Both the position numbers and the translations under genes were made by a program. A stretch of DNA of 64,000 nt from Paenibacillus castaneae (GTDB lineage: Bacteria; Bacillota; Bacilli; Paenibacillales; Paenibacillaceae): positions 1,998,290-2,062,289 of the forward strand of contig NZ_KZ614144.1 of the NCBI RefSeq assembly GCF_002884445.1, read 5' to 3'. Each line of letters opens with the position of its first letter. Position 1 is the first letter of the stretch. The notes under the pieces were generated by a model. That model saw nothing but the letters and a program-made list of their open reading frames with translations, searched no databases and was not told where the DNA came from. This document shows positions 46,016 through 53,961 of this stretch, piece by piece.

Positions 46016-46123
46016 AGTGGAATAGAGCTAGAAACTAGCTCTATTCCACTGACTTAGCATATTTTTGGGGAAATAGAGCTAAAAATTAGCTCTATTTCCA
46101 AGAAAATGAGCAAAAAAGAGCTC
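46016..46123. repeat. Double-hairpin repeat, copy 2
   Basis: First hairpin AGTGGAATAGAGCTAG/CTAGCTCTATTCCACT, a perfect 16-bp stem with AAA loop (46016-46050). Second GGAAATAGAGCTAA/TTAGCTCTATTTCC (46069-46099). GAGCTC closes the unit. Confidence 0.87.
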
Positions 46124-46140
46124 ATATGATAAAAGATGAG

Positions 46141-46246
46141 CGGAATAGAGCTAAAAACTAGCTCTATTCCACCAATTTAGCTTGCTTACGGAAAAATAGA
46201 GCTAGAAACTAGCTCTATTTCCAAAAAAACTTGCGGATATGAGCTC
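46141..46246. repeat. Double-hairpin repeat, copy 3
   Basis: First hairpin GGAATAGAGCTA/TAGCTCTATTCC (46142-46170), second AAATAGAGCTAG/CTAGCTCTATTT (46194-46220), then GAGCTC. It is tandem to copy 2 with a 17-nt gap. Confidence 0.87.
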
Positions 46247-46331
46247 ATACGAATAGATAGTGCGAGGTTTATGACCTTTTGAAACAGCCCCCCTGATTTA
46301 ATGGAGCGTATTCGTACCTAAATCCAGCTCA

Positions 46332-47204
46332 TCATTGTGACGAAACAATTTTTGATTTTTTCCAGTCTTCATGTTGTTTTTGTACTCTATTCCATAAGTC
46401 ATCCTTTTCATGTATTGAATAATTCACTAGATGCTCGTTGAATATATCCCCTAATACTTCAAACCACTGTGATTTTGTGTTTATTTCTGTCTTCTCTATT
46501 CCGCTGAATTCCCGTTTGCTCCATACACAACCTCGAAGCTCATTACTTCCTGCAGCATGCCTCTGTCTTATAAGAAATAAGTTAATCCAAGGCGAATCCG
46601 CAGATCGACTATAATATTCATGGTTAGATTTAAACGCTTCAATGCTTTCCACAATCTCAGGGGCGAAATCCACTCCGACGAATGAAGCGAGCGGGTCGTG
46701 TTCAAGGCGCCAACCATTTCGGGCTACATTAGAATCAACTACTTTATATGTAAAAGGCCCTTGTTCATAATCGCCTGCAAGAAGCGGCAGTGGTGCATAT
46801 GGCATATCCCCTAATCCAACATCAACGATCCATCTTTCTTCTTCTTGCCTTTCATTCGTTATGCTGACTGTTAACCCAAGGTGAAAGGAATTGATGCGAG
46901 GCTCTTGATTAAGCGGCTGGACGCCGGCTCTGTGCATGGATACCTTGTAGCCTAAAGAACGAAGAAGCTCGCTGAACGCACCGTTCAGGTGAAAGCAATA
47001 ACCGCTTCTACGGTTTGAAATTAGGTGTACAGATTCACTGACATCAATAGAAGCTGGACTCCCAGCAAAAATATCGATCGTTTGCCACGTAACATTTTCC
47101 ACATGTGCTTTATGAAGTTCAAAAAGATAAGAGAGGCTGGGAGGCTGTATTTCCGTAATGCCTATTCGTTTTAAATATGCTTTAATCTCCGTGTTCGTCA
47201 ACAT
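46332..47204 (-). CDS. Arylamine N-acetyltransferase
   Basis: The 290-residue cytosolic enzyme shows the NAT catalytic triad: C70 in NRRSGYCFHLN, H108 in INSFHLGL and D128 in WIVDVGLGD. The N-terminal helices (YLKRIGI, LHKAHVENVTWQTIDI) are also typical. It moves an acetyl group from acetyl-CoA to arylamines or hydrazines through a Cys intermediate. The standard RxGGxCxELN reads RRSGYCFHLN here, so the loop next to Cys is a little divergent. It stands alone. Confidence 0.92.
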   Translation of the reverse strand: MLTNTEIKAYLKRIGITEIQPPSLSYLFELHKAHVENVTWQTIDIFAGSPASIDVSESVHLISNRRSGYCFHLNGAFSELLRSLGYKVSMHRAGVQPLNQEPRINSFHLGLTVSITNERQEEERWIVDVGLGDMPYAPLPLLAGDYEQGPFTYKVVDSNVARNGWRLEHDPLASFVGVDFAPEIVESIEAFKSNHEYYSRSADSPWINLFLIRQRHAAGSNELRGCVWSKREFSGIEKTEINTKSQWFEVLGDIFNEHLVNYSIHEKDDLWNRVQKQHEDWKKSKIVSSQ

Positions 47205-47326
47205 CTGCGCTTAGGCCACCTCTGTCATTTATTTGGTTTAGCATCTGCAATGATTATAGAGGATTCGGCCAAATGATACACCTGGATTATTTTTGAAATA
47301 AGGGTTCCTTTTACGGAAAAAAAGTG

Positions 47327-47348
47327 TATAATATTTGATATATATCAA
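47327..47348 (+). promoter_or_regulatory. -10 element and palindromic operator before the TetR gene
   Basis: TATAAT at 47327-47332 is followed by the perfect palindrome TTGATATATATCAA (47335-47348) and nearby TGATATGCATCA. This is a likely autoregulatory site of the TetR protein encoded at 47392. Confidence 0.55.
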
Positions 47349-47391
47349 GTGATATGCATCAAATGAAATGCATCCGCTGAAGGAGTACAAA

Positions 47392-48006
47392 ATGGCACCT
47401 AAATCAAAGTTCACTAAGGAACAAATTATCGATGCAGCTTTCGATATCGCAAGAACAGAAGGAATTGATGGCATTACGATCAGAAAGGTTGCGGAAAGGC
47501 TGGGGAGTTCTATTGCTCCGATTTATGTAAATTTTAAAGAGGTAGATGAATTGGTACAAGAGGTGATCCAAAAGACTTTTGCGATTAGCAAACAGCTGTT
47601 AATGGAACAGAATTCTGGTCATCCGTTTCATGATATTGGTGTCGCAAGCTTGCGATTCGCTAAGGAATATAGTGTTTTGTACCGGGACCTGGTCATGAAG
47701 GAAAACGAATACTTGAACAGTCAAGATGATGAAATGGCTATCCTGGTCGAACTGATGAGAAGGGACCCCGATCTCGAGGGACTAACAGAAGGGGAACTCA
47801 TGACCCTATTATTAAAAATGAAAATTTTCCAGACGGGGCTTTGTGTCATGGTAGCCAATGGATTGCTTCCAGTCGAATTTGATGAGGAAAAGATGATGCA
47901 CCTATTAAATAGCACGGCCATGGATATTATAGGCGCTGCACAAATACGCAAGGCAGGAAACGTGGCAGGATCAAATCAGGATAAAGAAGCGGGAGGCTTA
48001 ACATGA
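47392..48006 (+). CDS. TetR-family transcriptional regulator
   Basis: The 204-residue protein has a TetR helix-turn-helix (KEQIIDAAFDIARTEGIDG, ITIRKVAERLGSSIAPIYVNFKEVDELVQ). The ligand half is of the WHG type. I start it at ATG 47392 because AAGGAG is 6 nt upstream; ATG 47368 has none. It overlaps the SDR gene by 4 bases (ATGA), so regulator and enzyme are translationally coupled, and the palindrome at 47335 makes autoregulation likely. Confidence 0.9.
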   Translation: MAPKSKFTKEQIIDAAFDIARTEGIDGITIRKVAERLGSSIAPIYVNFKEVDELVQEVIQKTFAISKQLLMEQNSGHPFHDIGVASLRFAKEYSVLYRDLVMKENEYLNSQDDEMAILVELMRRDPDLEGLTEGELMTLLLKMKIFQTGLCVMVANGLLPVEFDEEKMMHLLNSTAMDIIGAAQIRKAGNVAGSNQDKEAGGLT

Positions 48007-48947
48007 AAGAGAAAATCGTTATTATTACAGGAGCAAATTCGGGAATAGGCAAGGCGGCAGCACAGAAATTTGCGTCAGAGGGATATCATATTATTATGGC
48101 TTGTCGAAATATGAATGTTAGTAAAGTTGTACAAAATGAAATCATTGAATCTTCAAATAATCCAAATGTAGATTTGATGGAGCTTGATGTTTCTTCATTC
48201 GATTCTATCCGTCAATTTTGCTCCAATTTCAAAACGAAATACCCGCGTTTAGACATTTTGATTCATAACGCGGCTTATTTAAACCATGGTGAGAAACAAT
48301 ATAAGCTTAGCCCTCAGCAAATCGAAATGACTTTTGCAACGAACACATTCGGTCCTTATTTGATGACTTATTTGTTGGAGGATCATCTCGAGAAATCGTC
48401 AGATCCAAGAATACTTCACGCTTGCACAACCAACATTAAACATTTCTTCGATCCGAAGAGGAAGATCGAATTCGATAATTTGCGTGGCGAATGGCGTGAT
48501 AAGCGGCAGTTTAGCGTTTATAAGATGTATGGAGACTCCAAAATGGCGTTATTAATGTTAAACTTCAAAATGGCAGAGCAATTTAAAAGCCAAGGGAAAA
48601 AAATTAAAGTTAATGCTCTCCAAATTAATCGTGTAAAGCTATCCAAAGAAACGATTCAAAAAATGAGTTCCTTTTGGAAGGTGCTGGCATGGGCTCAAAA
48701 TCTAATCAACCCATTGCCAACAGGTATGGCTGATAACTATTTCCATATTTGCACCTCGGATGAATACCAAACTGTTACAGGGCAGCTGTTCAACCATAAG
48801 AGAGAAATTACTCGGCCTTCTGTAAACGAAAAGGGCTTCTCTCAATTGAAGAACATATTCGGTTCGAGTTATTATCCGAGCTATGCGACTGATGTTCATA
48901 ATGTTGAAAAACTGTGGAATTTGAGCTCCGCGCTGATTGACGAATAA
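48003..48947 (+). CDS. Short-chain dehydrogenase/reductase (SDR)
   Basis: The 314-residue oxidoreductase has the nucleotide-binding TGANSGIGKAAA, NAA in LIHNAAYLNHG, and an active-site Tyr and Lys in KMYGDSKMALL. The remaining substrate loop is long, resembling retinol-dehydrogenase or light-dependent protochlorophyllide-reductase-like SDRs. Substrate unknown. It is coupled to the TetR regulator and ends 14 bases from a convergent membrane-protein gene. Confidence 0.9.
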   Translation: MKEKIVIITGANSGIGKAAAQKFASEGYHIIMACRNMNVSKVVQNEIIESSNNPNVDLMELDVSSFDSIRQFCSNFKTKYPRLDILIHNAAYLNHGEKQYKLSPQQIEMTFATNTFGPYLMTYLLEDHLEKSSDPRILHACTTNIKHFFDPKRKIEFDNLRGEWRDKRQFSVYKMYGDSKMALLMLNFKMAEQFKSQGKKIKVNALQINRVKLSKETIQKMSSFWKVLAWAQNLINPLPTGMADNYFHICTSDEYQTVTGQLFNHKREITRPSVNEKGFSQLKNIFGSSYYPSYATDVHNVEKLWNLSSALIDE

Positions 48948-48960
48948 ATGTGGGGAGCTA

Positions 48961-49632
48961 TTATTTATTTATCCAATAAGTGATTGATGGTTGTTTTTTA
49001 TAATTAGTTGATTTGTGAACCGTTTTAATTGATTTGTCATAGACCAGCACGATATAAACAACGTCCAATATAAAGATCAGAATATACATGATCATTAATA
49101 AAATCGAGTGCGGATAGAGTGAGTAACAGAGGATGGAGGCACATAAAGTACCTACCATTTTGTAGTAGGCAATAGATAGTGATTGGCCTCGGAGTTCCTT
49201 GGTCAGCAGCATTTTTATAAAGAGAATGGACATCAATAGATTGATGCCAAAGGCTGAATAAATGCCATATTTATCATGAAATTCAAGAGACATTCCATAA
49301 TGCAGCAGAAGTGCTATAACAAGCAAGGAGAATACGGAAGCGAGAAGCGTCCTTCTGGGATATAAGCTTTTGGAATAGAAGAGAAATTGGAGCAAAATGA
49401 TGCAGTCTAACAGAAACCATACTAAGGTTACGATTTGCTGAAGGGGATGAAACGGCATAATAAACGTAAATAGAAATTCCCACGTTATGTTTGCGCATAT
49501 GGAGGCGGGCGGCATTCCGCAGGCTTGATCCTTAAACCCCTTGTAAATAACGAGAATATAAACAATAGTCCATAATAGGGCTACCCCAAACATCAGAAGA
49601 AACTCTACTTTTAATGGTAATAAGTGTTCCAT
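48961..49632 (-). CDS. Seven-helix membrane protein resembling Pyr4/PaxB-type terpene cyclases
   Basis: The 223-residue protein has about seven membrane helices and almost no loops. After helix 1 it reads GFKDQACGMPPASICANITWEFLFTFIMP, split here at E52; the last helix has ILDVVYIVLVYD with D190. The pattern of a short loop with GMP, an N-x-x-WE helix and a late Asp in a membrane helix is that of the fungal Pyr4/PaxB/AtmB family, in which one Glu and one Asp drive protonation of epoxy-prenyl substrates. Bacterial relatives are uncharacterised. The cyclase role is inferred; a channel or unrelated protein is possible. Confidence 0.5.
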   Translation of the reverse strand: MEHLLPLKVEFLLMFGVALLWTIVYILVIYKGFKDQACGMPPASICANITWEFLFTFIMPFHPLQQIVTLVWFLLDCIILLQFLFYSKSLYPRRTLLASVFSLLVIALLLHYGMSLEFHDKYGIYSAFGINLLMSILFIKMLLTKELRGQSLSIAYYKMVGTLCASILCYSLYPHSILLMIMYILIFILDVVYIVLVYDKSIKTVHKSTNYKKQPSITYWINK

Positions 49633-49908
49633 AGCGGCAATCGTATCCTTTCGAATAAATTTAGTCCAACAAGAATATGCACTAGGCTTGTCTATGTATA
49701 TGAAGCCAGCACTATGTGTAGACCATAGGTTTATATCATTTCAAAAACCCTGCGAAGCTCGGAAGTTCACGCTGAGCATCTAATTTAATTGACCAGCTGA
49801 GTGGGCAAATAACGTCCATTACGCAACGATGTGTCAGGCAGAGCGGAGCTGCTTAATTGACAATTGCTTGAAAGTTAGGCAATCTTCCCAATGTTTAATG
49901 TGGATGGT

Positions 49909-49975
49909 GAAGCTTGAAGGTGCGAGAGCGATGCTGACAACTAGCGAAGGGATGATGCCCATTTGCGACCACCAG
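49909..49975 (-). pseudogene. Duplicated 3' end of the nuclease-fold gene
   Basis: 28 bases are identical to 50240-50267, and the following GATGCCCATTTGC and ACCAG match the next part of the gene after an 18-nt insertion. On the minus strand it reads VANGHH...QHRSRTFKL, like VANGQHRSRTFKL of the intact gene. It is a remnant of a second copy or of a local duplication. Confidence 0.6.
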
Positions 49976-49996
49976 TTGAGTCGCCTCGCACCAATC

Positions 49997-50180
49997 TAAC
50001 GGACATGAGAGCCGTTATATCAGAATTTTAGAGGCATTTTGGAGTTTAACGGACACCAGAGCCGTTATATGAGCCTAAATAGCTGATAATCCCTGCATTT
50101 ATTGCAAATAACGGATCTGATGTCCGTAACTGGAAAAATTAGCGGCGAATTCAGCAAATAGAGGCTTCTATGTCCGTAAC
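49997..50180. repeat. Four copies of the TAACGGACAtnAGAnCCGTTA element
   Basis: Direct copies at 49997-50017 and 50047-50067, inverted copies near 50108-50130 and 50168-50180. Each direct copy can form a small AACGG/CCGTT hairpin. The same short motif in both orientations suggests a mobile or recombination-prone intergenic repeat. Confidence 0.65.
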
Positions 50181-50231
50181 GCACACTGTCAATAATGCTA
50201 CGCACACCGAAAACAACTTAAACTACAGTCT

Positions 50232-50879
50232 TTAAGAGCGAAGCTTGAAGGTGCGAGAGCGATGCTGCCCATTTGCCACTTCCAGGATTTGCAGTTCAAC
50301 CAGCTTATGCAGAATACGTCTAGCATGGCGGTCGCTTACTCTGAGATGGAGCGCAAGCTCCACAGGGGTTAACGGCCGCAGCAAGCGCCGTGCTAATCTT
50401 AATGTCTCCGCTTCTAGACACATTAGCTGTGAAGGTACATCCGACGAGACGAACTTCCCGATAAACGCGAGAACGAGCTGCTGGCATTGCTGCGGTTCAT
50501 CCGTAACAGAGAGATAGGCTATCGGCAGAAACATCCAACCATCAAGCGCCAATAAGCAATGTCTCCTGCAGAGGTCCTTGAATCGCCTCACATCAAGATC
50601 TCTAGCATGAGGCCCATATCCCTGAATCTCAATCCCTCCTTTAACGCCACCTGGCATATAGGCAAGGTCCAAATAACGATAGCCATTGTTGAAATCGCGC
50701 ACTTCCCATTCGGGCAGCAGATGATCGAAGTGACCAACAGCGGGAAACCATACTGAACGTAGAAATTCGACCGTTCCATGACCTAGCCCTTTTTGAAGCA
50801 ACTCCCTTCTTCTAATATTCTTCTCTGAATCTATATTTGCTTGTAACCATTCGTCATACTTTTGCTCAAATAGAGACAC
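50232..50879 (-). CDS. PD-(D/E)XK-like nuclease-fold protein with winged-helix C-terminus
   Basis: A 215-residue protein. The middle (YRYLDLAYMPGGVKGGIEIQ then GPHARDLDVRRFKDLCRR and WMFLPIAYLSV) resembles the DUF559/Vsr-type restriction-endonuclease fold: Asp in YLDLA, then E-x-Q instead of the usual E-x-K. The C-terminus (TPVELALHLRVSDRHARRILHKL, LEVANGQHRSRTFKL) is a winged helix. I start it at GTG 50879 because GGGAGGAG is 9 nt upstream. A hairpin-T-run terminator lies between promoter region and SD. Nuclease activity is uncertain since Lys is replaced by Gln. Confidence 0.6.
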   Translation of the reverse strand: MSLFEQKYDEWLQANIDSEKNIRRRELLQKGLGHGTVEFLRSVWFPAVGHFDHLLPEWEVRDFNNGYRYLDLAYMPGGVKGGIEIQGYGPHARDLDVRRFKDLCRRHCLLALDGWMFLPIAYLSVTDEPQQCQQLVLAFIGKFVSSDVPSQLMCLEAETLRLARRLLRPLTPVELALHLRVSDRHARRILHKLVELQILEVANGQHRSRTFKLRS

Positions 50880-50900
50880 TCTAACCGACTCCTCCCGACA

Positions 50901-50965
50901 AAATAAAACGCCGCTCTCATACAATCAAACCCGTTGCGGGAATGGTCGTATGAAAGCGGCGTGTT
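50901..50965 (-). terminator. Leader terminator before the nuclease-fold gene
   Basis: On the minus strand ACGCCGCTttCATAC pairs with GTATGagAGCGGCGT, with an inner CCCG/CGGG hairpin, followed by TTTTATTTTG and then the GGGAGGAG site. Transcription from upstream would pass this hairpin before the gene, so attenuation is possible. Confidence 0.65.
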
Positions 50966-51202
50966 CTTCACGTCCTATGCTGTGAGTATAACGTCAACTG
51001 CTCATTTCATCAATAGTCACACTCAAGTCAAATACCACGTACTGAATCCTCCTTATCGAGTCATACTTAAGCAACAAAGCCGTAAATCTCCTTTGAGCAA
51101 AAACATCCTCGATTCTTAACCAGTAGAACAAGAAAATGCTATTTGTATCTATCAAGATCATGTAAAATAAAGTGATAAATAATATGATCAAGGAGCGGGC
51201 TA

Positions 51203-52249
51203 TTGAAAAGAAGAATGATAAAAATAGTGAAGCTCATTACAATAGCTATTGTTCTATTTATTATGGTCGGGTTAGTTTTTCCCACATGGACACCTCGAAT
51301 TAATGGTAACAACAGCATAAGCACATTAAAGCAAATCCAAATCAATGGCACAGGGCATGAAGTGATGATCAGGGGAGCGGATAAGCGCAATCCGATTGTA
51401 ATTTTTGTACATGGCGGCCCAGGCTGTTCTGAGATTCCGTATGTGAGGAAATACCAGAAATGGCTTGAGAACCATTTCACAATTGTTCATTATGATCAGC
51501 GAGGGAGTGGGAAATCCTATCATTTCACTGAGGACTACTCCAATCTATCAACGGATTTGCTCGTAGATGACTTGCTGGCATTAACAGACTATGTTAGAGA
51601 AAAGTTTGACCAAGAGAAGGTTTTGCTAATCGGTCATTCATTTGGTACATATATAGGGATGCAAGCCGCTGCTAAAGCACCAGACAAATTTGCTGCTTAT
51701 ATAGGAATCGGACAGGTTTCCGACCATGTGAAGAGCGAACTGGATAGTTTGGAGTATTCCATAGACCAAGCAGAGCTAGCAGGCAACCTAAAAGATGTGA
51801 AAAAACTTGAACAACTTCGAGGTTCGATTGAAAATGGAGAAATGCTTACACCTAGAAATCTAGTACGCAAATATGGCGGAGCAGCAAGATTAATAAATGA
51901 TAATATGGATTATTATAAAGGGTTCCTCTTGAATCCCGAGTATAATTTGCTGGATGTGGTTCGCTTTTTAAAAGGAATCTCGGTGTCGCAGAATGTTTTA
52001 TTGGCAGAGGAGGCCCATCATAATATTACAACGATCGTCGATAAAATAAATATCCCCTGCTATTTTGTTATGGGGAAATTTGATTATATGACCTCTGTAC
52101 ATGCAGCCAAAGAATATTATGAAGCGCTGGAAGCTCCGGTGAAAAAGTTTGTTCTGTTCGAAAAATCCGCTCATTATCCGCAGTTTGAGGAGAAAGAATT
52201 GTTCGCAGAATGGTTGAATACGACTTGGAATCAGCTTTCAGTCCAATAA
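51203..52249 (+). CDS. Alpha/beta hydrolase, proline-iminopeptidase-like
   Basis: The 348-residue enzyme has one N-terminal membrane helix (about residues 6-28), then FVHGGPGCSEIP (oxyanion), YDQRGSGKS, nucleophile Ser in LIGHSFGTYIG, Asp in KFDYMTS and His in KSAHYPQFE. These are the marks of peptidase family S33 (proline iminopeptidase-like). It would be anchored in the membrane. TTG 51203 follows GGAGCGGGC. It is divergent from the nuclease-fold gene. Natural substrate unknown. Confidence 0.88.
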   Translation: MKRRMIKIVKLITIAIVLFIMVGLVFPTWTPRINGNNSISTLKQIQINGTGHEVMIRGADKRNPIVIFVHGGPGCSEIPYVRKYQKWLENHFTIVHYDQRGSGKSYHFTEDYSNLSTDLLVDDLLALTDYVREKFDQEKVLLIGHSFGTYIGMQAAAKAPDKFAAYIGIGQVSDHVKSELDSLEYSIDQAELAGNLKDVKKLEQLRGSIENGEMLTPRNLVRKYGGAARLINDNMDYYKGFLLNPEYNLLDVVRFLKGISVSQNVLLAEEAHHNITTIVDKINIPCYFVMGKFDYMTSVHAAKEYYEALEAPVKKFVLFEKSAHYPQFEEKELFAEWLNTTWNQLSVQ

Positions 52250-52293
52250 ATCCATTATATTTGTATCGAGCTGGGATTGAGAGGGTGTCTAAT

Positions 52294-52560
52294 CTGAACG
52301 AAAAAAGGGCTGCTTATTTAAAAATAACTGTAGCAATGGCGATTGTAGGAAGCTCTGTCGTCATTGGAAAACTTGTCATTGCAAGCTTTCCGATTTTTTT
52401 GGCATCTGAGCTGAGGTTTATCATCTCATCCGTTATTCTTGTTCCTTTGTTATTAATGAAGGATCTTTCAAACTTGAATTTCGGGCTATTTTAAAACAAA
52501 TCGTGCATTGCTCTTATATAAACTGTCATTCTCAATTGGTAATATGATTACAGAGCAAGA
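52294..52560 (+). pseudogene. Decayed EamA-family transporter fragment
   Basis: A frame begins CTG (LNEKRAAYLKITVAMAIVGS then VVIGKLVIASFPIFLASELRF) after GAGAGG and matches the first two helices of an EamA transporter. It stops at 52494. A one-base shift continues as EFRAILKQIVHC, the expected following loop, until TGA near 52560. So it is a frameshifted and truncated gene of which only about 90 codons remain. Confidence 0.65.
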
Positions 52561-52591
52561 TATTCTTGTTTAAAAATAGGAGGGGTTATTA

Positions 52592-53893
52592 ATGTTTAAA
52601 TGGAAGCGCTCTCTGACTGTCTTGATGGCAGCAGCATTAGTAGGGACGCTGGCTGCATGTGGCGGGGGAGAGAAAAATAGTTCAAGTTCCGCAAACACGG
52701 CAACAGTAAAAGATGATCAAGCGGTTAAACTGCGGATTATGTGGTGGGGATCCAAGGAACGGCATGAGGCAACATTGGCTGCACTCGATTTGTACACAAA
52801 AAATAATCCGAATGTTACATTCGAACCAGAGTATTCGGGTATGGATGGGTATTTGGACAAGCTGTCTACGCAGGCTGCTGCTAATAACGCGCCCGATTTG
52901 ATCCAATTAGATCCGGGCTGGACTCCGGACTGGGCTGCTCGTAAACAGTTGGCAGTTCTGACGCCTGAAGTTGATTTGAGTAAAATTGATCCTAAATTGC
53001 TAGCTGGTGGACAATCTGGCGGCGAGCAATATGCTGTACCGCTTGGTTCCGTTGCTTACGGCATGATTTACGACAAAGCCGCGCTTGAGAAGCTCGGTCT
53101 TGGCGCACCTTCTAATGGTTGGTCATGGGACGATTTCTTTGCTTTAGCTAAGGAATCCAAAGCCAAGCTTCAGGACGGACAATATTTCTCGAAAGATTAT
53201 GCAGGCGATTATTTTGCATATTCCGCTTTTCAATACAGCAAGGGTAAAGGCATGGTTATAACAAGTGACGGCAAATTCAACGTAGACCAAGAGAGCTTTC
53301 TAGAGTGGACTACGAAGTTTGGCGAGCTTCGCAAGGAAGGAATTGTTCCTCCGGCTGATATTAACACTTCAGACAAGGAATTTGATCCTCAAATGGATTT
53401 AATGGTAGCTGGCAAAATTTTATTCCGTTTAAGTTTCTCCAATAACTTCGGATCATGGGACAGCTTAAAGAATGGAGCTTACGCTCTTGTCACGATGCCT
53501 CGTTCGGTAGAAGCAGGTGGCTGGCTTAAACCTTCTATGTATCTAGCAGTTTCCGCTAGCTCCAAAAAAGCAGAAGAAGCTAAGAAATTTATTAACTGGT
53601 TCGTAAATGATCCTGAAGCAGCTCAAATTTTGAAAACTGCACGTGGATTACCTGTGAACAAGGATAATGCGGACGCTCTTCAATCCAGCATGAGCGATGT
53701 CGATAAAGTCGGTTTGGAGCTTCTGCGCGCTACAGAGACAGACGGACAAACTTGGACAGCTGGCGCAGGCGGCTGGACTAACTATATCGATAAAGATTGG
53801 CCGTATGTACGAGATCAGCTTAGCTTCAACAAAATAACACCGGAGCAAGCATACGAGCAATTGCAAACAGCAGCAAAGGCTTACGAAAAATAA
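52592..53893 (+). CDS. Extracellular sugar-binding lipoprotein of an ABC importer
   Basis: The 433-residue lipoprotein has lipobox TLAAC (Cys23) and a Gly/Ser spacer. The two-lobed binding-protein fold (type 1 family, similar to MalE/UgpB) shows LRIMWWGSKERHEATLAAL at the start. AGGAGGGG precedes ATG. It belongs to the importer whose permeases lie at 57023 and 57970; the Nif3-like and GH67 genes stand between them. With GH67 nearby, aldouronates (methylglucuronosyl-xylo-oligosaccharides) are the probable ligands. Confidence 0.92.
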   Translation: MFKWKRSLTVLMAAALVGTLAACGGGEKNSSSSANTATVKDDQAVKLRIMWWGSKERHEATLAALDLYTKNNPNVTFEPEYSGMDGYLDKLSTQAAANNAPDLIQLDPGWTPDWAARKQLAVLTPEVDLSKIDPKLLAGGQSGGEQYAVPLGSVAYGMIYDKAALEKLGLGAPSNGWSWDDFFALAKESKAKLQDGQYFSKDYAGDYFAYSAFQYSKGKGMVITSDGKFNVDQESFLEWTTKFGELRKEGIVPPADINTSDKEFDPQMDLMVAGKILFRLSFSNNFGSWDSLKNGAYALVTMPRSVEAGGWLKPSMYLAVSASSKKAEEAKKFINWFVNDPEAAQILKTARGLPVNKDNADALQSSMSDVDKVGLELLRATETDGQTWTAGAGGWTNYIDKDWPYVRDQLSFNKITPEQAYEQLQTAAKAYEK

Positions 53894-53904
53894 GTAATCG
53901 AAAA

Positions 53905-53932
53905 AAGCCCGGAACATTAACTGTTCCGGGTA
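53905..53932 (+). terminator. Hairpin after the binding-protein gene
   Basis: CCCGGAAC and GTTCCGGG are exact arms with a 7-nt loop. The tail TATTACGTTTT is only weakly T-rich, so partial read-through into the Nif3-like gene is likely. Confidence 0.6.
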
Positions 53933-53961
53933 TTACGTTTTCTATCGGAGAGGAGGAGTTT

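Larger units (their letters stand above)
49633..50231. other. Repeat-rich intergenic region
   Basis: About 600 bases without a gene. It holds four copies of an ACGGACA element (49997-50180) and a 28-nt exact copy of the end of the nuclease-like gene (49909-49936 versus 50240-50267). The left part (49633-49900) shows nothing I recognise. Confidence 0.6.

Noticed and set aside
42600..46246. Reading the GGAATAGAGCT repeats as a CRISPR array
   Set aside because: The units are palindromic hairpins with conserved spacers between them and no cas genes; CRISPR spacers would be unique.
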